This document shows, piece by piece, positions 10,799 through 21,996 of a stretch of DNA of 64,000 nucleotides. This DNA is from Pyropia yezoensis (lineage: Eukaryota; Rhodophyta; Bangiophyceae; Bangiales; Bangiaceae). Position 1 is the first letter of the stretch; every line of letters begins with the position of its first letter. The notes beneath the pieces were generated by a model that saw nothing but the letters and a program-made list of their open reading frames with translations, did no database searches and was not told the origin of the DNA. Made by a program: the position numbers and the translations under genes. The stretch is taken from assembly GCA_009829735.1 (NCBI GenBank), contig CM020618.1, forward strand, positions 35,626,894 through 35,690,893, written 5' to 3'.

Positions 10799-13702
10799 TT
10801 TCGCGGCGGCGGCGGGGGGGGGGGCGGCGGCGGCGGCTGCCGCGGCGCCATTGGCGGCATGTCCGCCGTCGGCGCTGCCCACCTGGACCGCCGTGTGTCC
10901 GCGTCCGCCTACTGGGACGGCGACGGGTGCGCGGGGGGGGACGCCGGCGGGGGGGGGGACGATGCGCTCGCCGCCATTGCGGGCCGTGCCGACGTGGAGG
11001 ACGAGGCGGGCGTCTTTGACGACGTGGAGGTTGCCGAGGGGGGGGTGGACGGCGCCGCCGCCGCTGCCACCGCCCCCGCCCCGCGCGGGGCGGGCGGCCG
11101 CAAGAGTCGGTCCACCGCACGGGCGGGCGTCCCGTTTGACGCGGGCCTGCCGACGTCGGCGGCGGCCAGCGCGGTCCCCCCCCCCCCCCCCCCCAGCGTC
11201 CCCCCGGCCGGTGGTGCCCCCCCCGGCTGTGCAGACGCGTCTGCCGCCGCAGACGCCGACGCCGCCGCCGCCGCGACCGCCCCCATCCCCGAGCTGGCCG
11301 ACCCCGCCGCGCTCGCCGCCAAGCTCACCGCCGTCACGGGCCACACGGCGTTCCGGGCCAACCAGGCGGCGGCCATCACGGCGGTGCTCCGCCGCGAGTC
11401 GGTGCTGGCCATCCTCCCCACGGGGGGCGGCAAGAGCGTGCTCTACCAGCTCCCCGCCGCGCTGCTGCCCGGCTTGACCATTGTCATCACGCCGCTGACG
11501 GCGCTGCTGTTGGAGCAGCTGGCGCGGCTGCCCGCCTGCCTCGTCGGCGAGTGCTTCCGGGCGGGCCAGTCCGCGGCGGCGGTGGCGCGCATTGAGGGGC
11601 GGCTGCTCGAGGGGGCGGTGGACGTGCTGTTTGTGTCCCCCGAGCGGCTGCTGAGTGAGCGGTTTGCCTCGTTTATGCGCGCCCACGCGATGACCGGCGG
11701 CGGCGGCGGTCGCGGCGACGGCACCGCCGCCACAGACGACGGTGACGGCGGGGCAGGCGGCGACGGCCCGGGGGGCCGCGCCCCCCGGGTGCCCGTGTCC
11801 CTCGTTGTGCTGGACGAGGCCCACTGCATCTCTGAGTGGTCCCATAACTTCCGCCCCGCGTACCTGCACCTGGCCGACGCGCTGCACGGCTCGCCTGGCA
11901 GCCGCCTCTTCCCCCCCCGAGGGTCCCCTCACGCGCCGGCGGTGCTGGCGCTGACCGCCACCGCCAGCGTGGCCACCGCGGCGGCCATCACGTCGGCGCT
12001 GCGCACGCCAACAGTGGTGGCGAGCGACGTGGCGCGGACCAACCTGCAGCTGTCCATAGTCCGCGCGCCCACCGTGGACGCCAAGCTCCCGCTCCTCCTC
12101 CGGCTGCTCCGGACGCCCTTCTTCCGTGCCGCCCGCGCAGACCCGTCGGCCGCCATCATCGTGTACGTGCCGCGGCGAAAGTCGGCCGAGCTGGTCGCCT
12201 CCCACCTGTCTGCGGAGCTCACCGACACGCCCATGGGCCGCCGCGTGTCGGTCTACCACGCGGGCCTGTCCGCCGCCGCACGCGCGCGGGCGCAGGCGGA
12301 CTTTACGTCGGGCGTCGCGGCGGTGCTGGTCGCGACCGTCGCGTTTGGGCTGGGCGTCGACAAGGGCAACGTCCGGGGGGTTGTGCACTACGCACCGCCA
12401 CCGTCGGTGGAGGGCTACGCCCAGGAGGTGGGCCGCGCCGGCCGGGATGGTGCGCCCTCCCAGTGCGTGGCGTTTGTGGCCGAGGACGACTGGCCCGTGG
12501 CGTTTAGCCGGGCCCACACCGACGCGGTGGACCTGGGGCCGCTCAAGGGGCTCCTCCGCCGACTGGTGGCGGGTGCTGCGGCGGCGGCTGGCGCCGCTAC
12601 AGGTGACCGCGGCAAGGCAGGCCGCGGGCGGCTGGCCGCTAGACACTCGACTGCCTCGGCAGTAGCCGTGGCGGCCACCTCGCCGCTAGCGTCGGGACTG
12701 GTGGTTGTGCCCCTGTCGGTAGCAGACCTGGAACGGGAGCTGGACCTCAAGGCGGAGGTGGTAGAGACCGCCATCACGTTGCTGCAAACGGCCCACCATC
12801 GGCCCGCAGAGGGGCAGGTGGCCAGTCCCCCCCCCGCCACCCTGTTGCGCCTGCAACTTCGACCGCGGTCGCCGGCACTGGCCAAGGTGCGCTTCCTCGT
12901 CGCCGCACCCGCCTCCTACTTTGACCGCTACCCGCTGCTGGAGGCGGCTCTGGGAAGCGTCAAGCCTTCCAACGGCGTCTACACTTTCTCCGTGTACGGC
13001 GTTCGTGGCGGGGAAGGCGGGGGAGGCGTTGCGCCTGCTGCGGACGTCGTGAGCATGCTGGACGACCTCCGTGCCGCGGGCTCGATTGCCTATGACACCA
13101 GCACGGACAGCATCGTGGTGGGCGTTGGCGTGGACGACGCGCTAGCCGACGCGGCCACCCGGGCGGTCGCGGTTGACGCGTCGGCCCGTTTTATCCACTC
13201 GCGGCTGGCGGGGGTGCTGGCCACCAAGCTCCGCAACGTCCGCGCCATCCGCTCCCTGTGCCGCGACGCGGTGGCCATGACGCGGGGCGCCGCCGGGGGG
13301 GGGGTGGCCGAGCGAGCGGCCGCCGCAAAGGCCCAGTCGGCAGCCATCCACGCGCGGTTCCACACTCACTTTACCGAGGCGGACGTCGCGAGGCTGCCTG
13401 CCGCCGGCTCTGCGACGCCCTCCCCTGAGGCAGACGCGGACTTGGCCGCCTACGAGGCGCCGCTGACACCATCGCAGCGGGTGGCGGTAGAGGCGGACGT
13501 TCGGTCGCTGGTATGCCAGTCGGCGGGCATGACGCCGCCGTCGACTGCACGGCAGGCAGCGCGGCTACTGCATGGCATCCAGTCGCCCGCCTTTCCTGCG
13601 CTGGTGTGGTACTCCCACCGCGCGTGGCGGCGGCATGTGCGGCTGCCCTTTGAGGCGGTTCGGGAGGTGGCGGCGCAGGTACTTCGGGGACTGGTTCGGT
13701 AG
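9980..13702 (+). CDS. RecQ-family ATP-dependent DNA helicase
   Basis: A single 1,240-codon frame. Translation could start at ATG 9980 or at Met101 (10280); residues 1-440 are low-complexity and do not decide it. The helicase core starts near residue 440. It has 'AILPTGGGKSVLYQLPA' (Walker A, Lys485), 'VLDEAHCISEWSHNFRP' (DEAH at 612-615, RecQ-specific aromatic-rich loop), 'LALTATAS', 'VYHAGLSAAARA', 'VATVAFGLGVDKGNVRGVVH' and 'YAQEVGRAGRDG' (arginine finger). No four-Cys zinc cluster or HRDC domain is evident after the core. The tail, with a winged-helix-like 'VADLERELDLKAEVVETAIT', is more like RECQL4 than BLM/WRN, which is an inference. RecQ enzymes unwind 3'-5' and act in replication and recombination. 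An AATAAA at 13813-13818 is a possible polyadenylation signal. Confidence 0.92.
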
Positions 13703-13905
13703 TGGCCGAGAAAAGGGAGGTTGGTACGATATCTCAACAGCAGAAGGAAAGGAGTTCACATGGATTGACACAAAGAGCAGCGACGGAAGTCGTCCGAGGT
13801 GTGGGAAAGAAAAATAAATCTTCGATACAAGCAAAAAACAACCTAGAAACGCATACACAGGAAGTGAAGAAAGGAGCGGTCATATGAGAACCGTCCTGAT
13901 GGCAC

Positions 13906-15478
13906 TTAGTACTTGTACCCGGCCTCAAAGGTGCCCACCGCGTCAGCAGTCGGCTCAGAGCCCGGGACGTACTCGCCCTTGGAGGCCTTGGAGTTGGCGC
14001 GCGCCCGGGCCATCAGGGCCGCCTGGGCGGCCCCAACGTTCTCCTTCTTGCCCGCCCACGCCTTGAGCGTCGACTGCTGCAGGGCACGGCCGTAGCTGAA
14101 GGTCAGCGCCCAAGGGCCCTTGCGCTTGATCTTGTTCATGGCGTTGAGGTTCACCGACGCCTCCTCTTCCGACATGCCGCCTGAAAGGAAGGTCACACCG
14201 GCCACCGCCGAGGGCACGCGGCGCTCCAGGGTCCGGACAGTGTAAGCGCCAACCTGCTCGGGCGAGGTCTTGCCCTTCCAGTCCGCACCAGGGACAGTCA
14301 TGTTGGGCTTGAGCAGCGACCCCTCCAGGTACACACCGCACAGGTCGCAGGCCTTGTACACGGCAGCCAGCACCTTCTCCTGGACGGCGGCAGTGGTGTC
14401 AATGTCATGGTCCCCGTCCATGAGGATCTCCGGCTCAATGATGGGTACCAGGCCAGCGTCCTGGACGGTCTTGGCGTACCGGGCGAGGCCCCAGGCGTTC
14501 TCCTGGATGCTCAGGTTGGACGGCGTGTTGCCCGTGATCTGCAGCACCGCGCGCCACTTGGCAAAGCGGGCGCCCTGCTTGTAGTAGGAAGCCGCACGCT
14601 CCGCAAGGCCGTCGAGGCCAGTGCACCACGTCTCAAAAGACTCGGCACCGCCCAGGGGGGCGAGACCCATGTCCACCTTGATTCCGGGGATGACGCCAAT
14701 AGCCTTCAGGCAGTCCACAAACGGCTTGCCGTCAGCAGAGCTCTGGAACAGCGTCTCCTCGTACAGGATCGCCCCCGAGATGTACTCGCCAAGGCCCTCA
14801 CAGTTAAACAGCAGGCCACGGTACGCCTGGCGGTTCTCCTCGGTGTTCTCCACGCCAATGGATGCAAGGCGCTTGCCAATGGTCTTGGTGCTCTCGTCGA
14901 CAGCAAGGATGCCCTTGCCCGGGGAGGCAATGGCGTTGGCGGTGGCAACCAGCTCAGCAGCGAACTTGCTCGCCTCGCCCACGACGCCGGCATCGTTGGT
15001 GCTCATGCGCACCGGCGCAGACGCGGCGGGCAGGCGAGCAGCAACATGGCGGCGGCTCACAAAGGCGGTCTCACCAACCCTATGAAGTGCGGAAAAGGAA
15101 ATGAAAACGCGCTCAAAAAGGACCGCAAGACCAACATGTCGTCAGAAATCGCGGAACAAGTCTTCACGCAGAAGAAGAAAGCCCGGTGCTCAACGCCCAC
15201 GTGTGCCAAGCTTCCAAGTCCTGGGCCAAGCCAAGAGCCAACAACAACATCATGCCATGAACAGACAGAACACACAGGCCAACCGCGCATTGTGGCAGAC
15301 AAAAAAAAAACGGGTGCCAGCTTGTCCAAGCAAACGCCCTGGCCCTGAGATCCACCTCGCGACAGGGGAATGAAACTTCCAGAGCAATAGCAGAGGCAAA
15401 CGAAACGTACTGGCAAGTGGCGCGGGCGGTGGTCGCAGCAGCGCTGAGGGCGACAGACGCGGCAGCAACAAAAGCCAT
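13906..15478 (-). CDS. FBA: class I fructose-1,6-bisphosphate aldolase, plastid-type
   Basis: Exon 1 is 15478-15411 (68 nt from ATG to CA) and exon 2 is 15079-13906. The 331-bp intron has donor GTACGTTT and acceptor CATAG, phase 2. The spliced protein is 413 residues. The mature part begins near '[20 protein letters not shown]' and has '[17 protein letters not shown]', '[15 protein letters not shown]', and the Schiff-base region '[17 protein letters not shown]', whose Lys is the catalytic residue. It ends in 'AGYKY', an aromatic C-terminus as in other class I aldolases. The enzyme interconverts fructose-1,6-bisphosphate with two triose phosphates in the Calvin cycle or glycolysis. The first 55 residues start MAFVA and look like a transit peptide, nearly the same as in the neighbouring decarboxylase gene. 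Confidence 0.96.
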
Positions 15479-16285
15479 GACGCCGAAATGGAGGTTGGGG
15501 CAAGACGGACGGGTGACGGCGGCAGTCGGCGAGGCGACGGGCGTACGTCGTCGTCGTCGGCGTCACCGTCGTCGTCGGGAGCTAGAACTGGGAGGCGGTG
15601 GGTGGGATGAGTTTGTGAGATGCGGTGGGTGGCAAGCGCGCGGGGGTGGGAGCACTGTCGGATCAATCTTACGCAAATGAACAGGACAGGGGGTTGCGCA
15701 GCCGAAGACCCACACGCCCGTATGACCAGCGTGAGGCGATCTCCAGGCCGTCTTGGCAGCGTCGCCCATCCAGATTGGGCGGGCGTCGCGTAGACCACAC
15801 ATCGCAGAGCCGATTTCAAGCCAGTCAACGCAAGTTGTGGCTCTCCGGCTCTCTCCGCCAAATGGCGGCGACCAGCCGCGGCATACCAGTCGACCATTGG
15901 TGGACACCCACGGGATGAGATGAGGGTTGGTCTCGAGCGCGTATGGATCGAAACGGCACGTAGTGAACGACCTATTGGATTGAGCCCAATCGAACGCTCA
16001 ATTCACAGAGGCCAGCATCGCACTTACAGTAAGTTGCATACACAACTCGTCCAGACTTGGCCAAGACGAGGATCTCAGAATCTGAGCTCGTCACGGCTCC
16101 CGGCGCGCACACGACTCGAAGCGGCTCGGTTCTATCCGCGGTGCCTTCCTCGCTACTGGCAGCCGGTACGCAATCCTCGCCAGAGACGGTGACGTCGACG
16201 AGAACAGCGGCTTGCGTCTGCTGGCCTGTCGGTTACCACTATCGCTCATCCTTCCTGCTTCTTTCTTGTCATTCATTGCTCTACT
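15479..16285. promoter_or_regulatory. shared intergenic region between divergent aldolase and UROD genes
   Basis: 807 bp separates the two start codons of head-to-head genes whose products both appear plastid-directed, so the segment must hold both promoters and 5' UTRs. The arrangement would allow joint control. I see no clear TATA box or other named element. The role is inferred from position only. Confidence 0.5.
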
Positions 16286-17796
16286 ATGGCGTTTGTTGCT
16301 GTCGCGCCTGTCGGCATCGGTGCAACCGCGCCCGCAGCCCGTGCCACTTGCCAGTACGTTCTGCGCTGGCATACATCACTTTCATTTGTCTGGACATGCA
16401 GGGGCCCTCCTTTCTTTGGCTAGGATCCGCGCGTGGGACCTATGGGTTGTTGGTACTGCTCTTTTTCTATCTCCATCGACTTGCCTGTTTTGCGCTCATC
16501 GCGGGAGCTCTTGGAAGCGCGCGTTGCACCGCTGCGTGGCATAGGCCTTTGCTGACCGTCTGAACCCCTGACGCTGGATTTCATTCCCTGATGTTTGAGT
16601 GGCCTTGCGATTTTCGACACAGGATTGGTGTGAGCGCTTTTGTTGGCCGTGACCATGTCGCCGCCCGCTTGCCCGCCGCCACTGCCCCGGTACACATGAG
16701 CATTAACGACGCTGGTGTGAAGGCTGCTTCATCCACGGCGTCGACAGCTGACACGGTGTCGGCGTCCAAGGAGCCCTTGCTGGTGCGCGCTGCCCGCGGC
16801 GAGACTACCGAGCGGCCTCCCGTGTGGATGATGCGTCAGGCTGGGCGTTACATGAAGGTGTACCAGGAGTTGGCCAAGAAGCATCCCTCTTTCCGGGAGC
16901 GCTCGGAGGTGTCGGAGCTGTCCACGGAGATTTCGCTGCAGCCGTGGACGGCCTTCCGCCCTGATGGCGTCATTCTGTTCTCAGACATATTGACCCCGCT
17001 GCCAGGCATGGGGGTTGGATTTGACATTCCGGACAAGGGGCCCGTCATCAGCCCACCGCTGCGGTCAGAGGGGGCCATCCGGGCGGTGCACACGCTGGAC
17101 CCTGACGCGGCGTGCCCGTTTGTTGGGCAGACCCTGCGGGACCTGCGGACGGAGGTGGGTGGGGAGGCCGCGGTGCTTGGCTTCGTGGGCGCTCCCTACA
17201 CGCTGGCCACGTACTGCATTGAGGGGGGCTCCTCCAAGTCGTACAGCGCGATCAAGAAGATGGCCTACACTGAGCCCGCGCTGCTGCACTCACTTCTGAC
17301 CAAGTTTGCCGACAACATTGCGAAGTATTGCTGCTACCAGATTGAGAACGGCGCGCAGGCTGTGCAGATGTTTGACAGCTGGGCAGGGCAGCTGTCGCCG
17401 GTCGATTATGACCTCTTTGCGGGGCCGTACCAGCGGTCGGTGGTGGAGCAGGTTAAGGCGGTGCACCCCGACGTGCCGTTTATCATTTACATCTCTCAGG
17501 GGGGGGTGCTGCTGGAGAAGATGGCGGCGACTGGAGTGGACGTGGTCAGCGTGGACTGGACCGTGGATATGGCTGACGCGCGGGCGCGCCTTGGTGCCGA
17601 CATGGGCGTGCAGGGAAACCTGGACCCAGCAGTGCTGCTCGGCAGCAAGGAGCTGATCACCGAGCGCGTCATCGACGTGATTCGCAAGGCGGGGCCGACG
17701 GGTCACGTCATGAACCTGGGTCACGGCGTTCTTCCCATCACACCAGAAGAGAATGTTGCGCACTACTTCAAGACGGCGCAGGACTTCAGCTGGTGA
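16286..17796 (+). CDS. hemE: uroporphyrinogen decarboxylase, plastid-type
   Basis: Exon 1 is 16286-16353 (68 nt) and exon 2 is 16623-17796, with a 269-bp GTACGTTC...ACACAG intron in phase 2. The protein has 413 residues. Both UROD signatures are present: '[13 protein letters not shown]' (substrate-binding Arg loop) and '[17 protein letters not shown]'. '[17 protein letters not shown]', '[11 protein letters not shown]', '[13 protein letters not shown]' and '[11 protein letters not shown]' follow in the usual order, and '[15 protein letters not shown]' closes the barrel. UROD removes four acetate carboxyls from uroporphyrinogen III to give coproporphyrinogen III, a step shared by haem, chlorophyll and bilin synthesis and placed in the plastid in red algae. 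The first 55 residues begin MAFVA and are a probable transit peptide shared with the aldolase next door. Confidence 0.97.
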
Positions 17797-18220
17797 TGGC
17801 GGTCCTCGTCATGGCATCTTTTTTGTTTCTACAATGTTTTTTGCGATTTTTTGACATGCGATTGTGGTATTTTGGTAGGGCAGGACGTGGGCAGGCGCAC
17901 TCGGGACGGGCAGTGTGTAAAACGTGTCTCTTGTACACACGTGTTGTATAAATTGGGAGAAATGCCCGAGAATGTCACGTTCAGGACTACTTTTGCGAGT
18001 GTCAGTTCGAGTTGTTTCACGGATTGTTGGGCGTGCTGCTCATTCTTAGCTTGCTTGTGCCAGCCTCTGTCTGGCGTGTCCCATAGTCCTTCCGTGCTCG
18101 TCGACTCTTCGCTCACACGTGCGCGCACGTCACGGATACGGCGCTTCCGTCTTGCCTGGAGCCCCGTCTCCTTGCCCCCAGTCCACTCTGGCCCTGACGC
18201 ACCCCTGTTCCTGGGGCGGC
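17797..18220. other. intergenic spacer
   Basis: The T-rich start (17818-17860) is probably the decarboxylase 3' UTR, and the rest is upstream DNA of the p24 gene. Nothing else is recognisable. Confidence 0.4.
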
Positions 18221-19533
18221 ATGGGGCTCCCTCGGACGGTTCGAGCGGCGACGTTGGCCGCCCTGGCCACTGCTGCTGTCGTACTCGGGGCGGCGCCACC
18301 TGCAGCCGGCCTGCATTTTTACCTGCTACCGGGCCAGCGGCGGTGCTTCACAGACGACCTTCCGCTCAATACGTTGGTGCGTCTTGGTTAGGCAGGCGTA
18401 GGCGCCGCAGCTTTCACGTGAACGTGAGCGGGCAAGACCGGTTGCCAGGGGTGCTGTCTTGCGTGTTGTCTTCTACACTTCGGGTTTTTCTGGAAGTGTG
18501 CTGTATCCCAGGGTGTCCCTCTGGCATAAAAGATTTTCTGACCATGTTGCCTTCGCTCTTGCTTGCTTTTGCCCTTGGCTTGCCGTCTCGTCATGTGGTG
18601 TGGCTGCCGAGCTTGCAGATTAAAGGGGAGGCGAGCATTTCCACCGGCAAGGGCTACATGGAGCTGGACGTGTGGGTATGTTGATCGTGCGGTGTAGCGG
18701 ATTCGCTTGTGTCGTGGGTGACGTCATGCTCTTTCGCGTGTTGGTGGACATTGGCGCCGTCATCGCACCTGACGGAAGACCTTTTTGTCTTCTCAAGTGA
18801 CACGGTTATGTTGCCGGATGTGTTTGCACGCCTCTAGCTGTGGCTTGTAGTGATACCGGCGCGGCGCGGCTGCACACTTTCGTTGTGGATTACCCTTAGT
18901 GCGTTGCCTCACGCTCACTTCATACTCACTTGACTTCATTGTGACCGCCCCCGTTTTTCCCCATTTCTTCCTGCTCTATCCTTGCCCTGCCGCCATCCCT
19001 GCTGCTAGGTTATCACTAAGAACGGACGAGTCCTCTTTCACCGACGCAAGACCCACCACGGCAAGTTCTCCTTCACCACTCCCGAGCATCCTGACGTGGA
19101 CCATTCGCGCCCACGCAACGATGAAGACACTGAAGAAGAGATGTATGGCGTGGAAGAAGACAACTACCAGGTGTGTATTGAGCACCAAGACCACCCCGAC
19201 GCCGTTCACGAAGCGGGCACCAAGCGGCTGGTGTCGTTTAAGCTCGACCACTCCGCGGCCTATGATCCGTCAGGCGGCCATACTGTTGCGGCCAAGGCCA
19301 AGGACGTGGACGGGGTGGTGCGGGCGCTGGAGGACATGCACCACACGTTGCTTTCGATGAAGAACCAGCTGGACACACTGCATTACCGGGAGAAGCGGCT
19401 GGCCAAGGCCAATGAGGGCACCAACGAGCGCGTTGCGTGGTATTCGAGCGTGGGCTTTGTGGTTCTGCTGCTGACAGGGGCGTACCAAAGCTTCTACATG
19501 AAGAGGTACCTGACGTCGAAAAAGATTTTGTGA
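18221..19533 (+). CDS. p24/TMED (emp24/gp25L) family cargo receptor, three exons
   Basis: Exons are 18221-18376, 18619-18675 and 19009-19533, all in phase 0, with donors GTGCGT and GTATGT and acceptors TTGCAG and TGCTAG. The protein has 245 residues. Residues 1-30 are a signal peptide ending near PPAAG. The GOLD domain begins 'LHFYLLPGQRRCFTDDLP' and continues with 'GRVLFHRRKTHHGKFSFTT' and 'YQVCIEHQ', giving the pair of lumenal cysteines of p24 proteins. A coiled coil ('LEDMHHTLLSMKNQLDTLH...EKRLAKANE') precedes one membrane span, 'WYSSVGFVVLLLTGAYQSFY'. The tail ends KKIL, a KKxx dilysine signal for COPI retrieval. p24 proteins cycle between ER and Golgi and select cargo for COPII and COPI vesicles. 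Confidence 0.9.
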
Positions 19534-20007
19534 GCAGGTGCTGCTGGGGCAGCACCGCTCCCTTCTTTTTGCCTTTCTGGTCTATGTATGTTATCGCACA
19601 TTCGCTGCCCCGGATTGCATTAAGCGGTCGGCTCGGTCGCTGTGCTCCCTACGCTTGGCCAGACCAGTCTCTGCAGCGGCTTTTGCCATTGGACGGGCGG
19701 GGAGGGAGTGGGCGGCGCAGCTGATCAGCCGCTGCATCGCAAGAGCTTGCCACAGCGCCTGCATCAGGACGACCCGTTCTTTCTTTCAGACCGCGAGCAG
19801 CAGTCGGGTCTTGTTTGCTTCTTGTCCTACCTACTGTCACTGCGTCTCCGGTGCCAACTTTGGCGGGGCGCTCGATTGCCGCGAGCACATGTGCGCGGGA
19901 CGACCGCGTGGGCCACCAGCATCACCCGACGCCTCGGTCTTCGCGTACGCGGCGCACCGCAAGGAACGGAACGGGATTGCGCTGCCATTGTTGTCCCCTC
20001 CCCTCTT
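19534..20007. other. convergent intergenic spacer
   Basis: Lies between the 3' ends of the p24 gene and the HEHG protein gene. It should hold two 3' UTRs. No gene or repeat is recognised. Confidence 0.4.
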
Positions 20008-21996
20008 CTAGTTGTGCCGCCCTACGGCCCCGTCCACCGCTTCAAACCCGCCGTCTGATGAGGAACGCCCCATTGGTGAATACCACCCGCTCCAGCTATC
20101 CTCGGACCCATACTTTCCATCCAGCGTCGCCCCGCTCCACGCTGCGTCCGCCATCTGCCGCACAGCCTCCGGTCCGGGGCCAGACATCACCCTGCTACAC
20201 GCCGCGTTCGTGTACCATGTATCAGCAGAGATGCCGTCCAGGCCGGGGCACGACCCGCGCCCGACAGTGACGGCGTCCAGGATGAGGTCACGACGAAGGC
20301 CGCGGGAGGGCACAAAAACATTGCGTGGCACGTCGGCCGTCGGCGCCAGCTCAACCGGCTCCTCGTCCGAGCCGGGACATCCCAAGCTGCGGCACCCTGT
20401 GATAGGGTCCTTGATGTCGATGGTCATCCCCGCGCCGCTTTCGGGGGAGGACGTGCAGTAGCCGAGCCCCCCGCGCCACTCTTCGTAGCGCCCCACCGGG
20501 AGGTCCGCTTCGTCAATGGATGGATCCCCACCTGGCACCACCACGTTGATGCGGCGGGAGTGGTGGATGGGCTGCCGAGCCGGGTCGGCCTCGGCGGCCG
20601 CCTGGATGGCCGCTTCGTCCGCGCCCAGTGCGAGGAAACGAAAGTTGCTCATAAAGTCCGACGGTAGGGTAAAGCCAAAGCCAAAGTCCCCCTTGCACCG
20701 CACGTCGAGGAGGGTGGCCCCCTGGTCATTGACTGCCGCCAGGCTCACGGTGTGCGTTCGCGTGTGGGCCCGCCGCATGCTGGTCGTATCAATGTGCACG
20801 GTGAGGTAATAGTAGACGCTGTCGACGCGAAAGGCGTATCCCTTGAAGCCAATGTGGCTTTCGTCTTCACGCCCATTCTTCCACGCGACCAGCCCAAACG
20901 GCGGTGGCGCCAGACCCGGGATGCGTGCCGGCGAAGAGCCATGCTCGTGGCCAAATGAACAGTAGTAGATGGGGTCGAGCTGCGGGTGCCACGTCGCCCA
21001 CACGCGGCCAGCGGTATCCCCGTCAGCCTCGTCGGAAGACGAAACCACCCACAGATCGTGTAGGGCGCGGGGGCACGGCTTCCCCGCCTGGGCTACCTCC
21101 CCTCGCAGCTCGTCCACCTGCCGGGGAGGGACAGGAGCGCTCCCGTCCGCCTCGCCCAACAGCAGGTCGTAGCCGCCCGGGGCGTCCTCAAAGCCCGGCA
21201 TCGCCCCTTGCCCACGGGCGCCGACCATCCCCAGCGACAGAACCCCCGCGGGGGCCTGCCGGCAGTAGACACTCGCCAGCGGCGGAAGCGTCATCATGAT
21301 CGGGTCCCCCCAGCGGCTGCGCTCCTCCGGCGGCACCGCCGCGACGCCCACGCGGGTCCATTCGCCGCGCACGGCGCCAGGGTCCTCCCAGGCGCCCCCC
21401 CAGCCAATCATGAACCCGCCGACAGCAACGCAGACGGTGGCGGGACGGGCGAGGCCGGCACGGAGCCAGCCGCCGCCCGGGCGGCCATAGCCGGGCAGCT
21501 TGAGAAGGTCCCACCCTCGGAAGCGGCCCGCACCGCTGCCACCGCTGCCGTCGCCGTCGCCGCCGTCGGTCGAGTGGTCGATCGGGCGCCAGTCGCCATG
21601 ACCGGGCCCGCCGCCGACGGCGCCGTCGGGACCAGCCACCAGCGTATGGGCGTACCCGCCGCCAGGCGCGTAGGCTGCGTGGCTTTGGCCGACCCGTGAC
21701 GGCCAGTCCGACGACGGGTGCACCTGGTACCATGTGAGTAGGACAGGCCGCAGGGGGGGGGTGGCGCCGGCCAGGGGGTGGGAGGCCAAGAGGGTCGGTC
21801 CCCACGAGGCGGGCAGGTCTGACGGGGACAGGGGCGGGTCCGCTGCGAGGGCCACGCCCAAGGAGGTTGCCGCCGCCGCTGCCAGCAGCAGCGTGGTTGT
21901 GGAGGTGGTGGTGGCCAGCTCTGCTAGGCGCAAAGAAATGCCCGGGGGGGGGGTGCGCGAGCGGAGAGGATGACCGCATCCCCTGAGAGCAGCCAT
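20008..21996 (-). CDS. secreted protein of unknown function with an HEHG motif
   Basis: An intronless frame of 662 residues starts at ATG 21996. The N-terminus has a basic start, then 'TTTLLLAAAAATSLGVALA' as signal sequence, cut probably after ALA. The body is not low-complexity: it has conserved-looking Trp- and Cys-containing blocks such as 'WATWHPQLDPIYYCSFGHEH' followed by G, near residues 335-352. The 'WHP..(D)..C.FGHEHG' pattern recalls large secreted bacterial and fungal proteins of no assigned function. The clustered His and Glu could bind a metal or act in hydrolysis, which is only inference. The C-terminal third has several Cys and 'SADTWYTNAACS'. A secreted or wall-associated role is likely, but I cannot name a family. 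Confidence 0.75.
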   Translation of the reverse strand: MAALRGCGHPLRSRTPPPGISLRLAELATTTSTTTLLLAAAAATSLGVALAADPPLSPSDLPASWGPTLLASHPLAGATPPLRPVLLTWYQVHPSSDWPSRVGQSHAAYAPGGGYAHTLVAGPDGAVGGGPGHGDWRPIDHSTDGGDGDGSGGSGAGRFRGWDLLKLPGYGRPGGGWLRAGLARPATVCVAVGGFMIGWGGAWEDPGAVRGEWTRVGVAAVPPEERSRWGDPIMMTLPPLASVYCRQAPAGVLSLGMVGARGQGAMPGFEDAPGGYDLLLGEADGSAPVPPRQVDELRGEVAQAGKPCPRALHDLWVVSSSDEADGDTAGRVWATWHPQLDPIYYCSFGHEHGSSPARIPGLAPPPFGLVAWKNGREDESHIGFKGYAFRVDSVYYYLTVHIDTTSMRRAHTRTHTVSLAAVNDQGATLLDVRCKGDFGFGFTLPSDFMSNFRFLALGADEAAIQAAAEADPARQPIHHSRRINVVVPGGDPSIDEADLPVGRYEEWRGGLGYCTSSPESGAGMTIDIKDPITGCRSLGCPGSDEEPVELAPTADVPRNVFVPSRGLRRDLILDAVTVGRGSCPGLDGISADTWYTNAACSRVMSGPGPEAVRQMADAAWSGATLDGKYGSEDSWSGWYSPMGRSSSDGGFEAVDGAVGRHN

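Noticed and set aside
10598..12646. 682-codon - strand ORF
   Set aside because: Antisense shadow of the RecQ helicase core.
14407..15348. 313-codon + strand ORF
   Set aside because: Antisense to aldolase exon 2 and its intron; no family.
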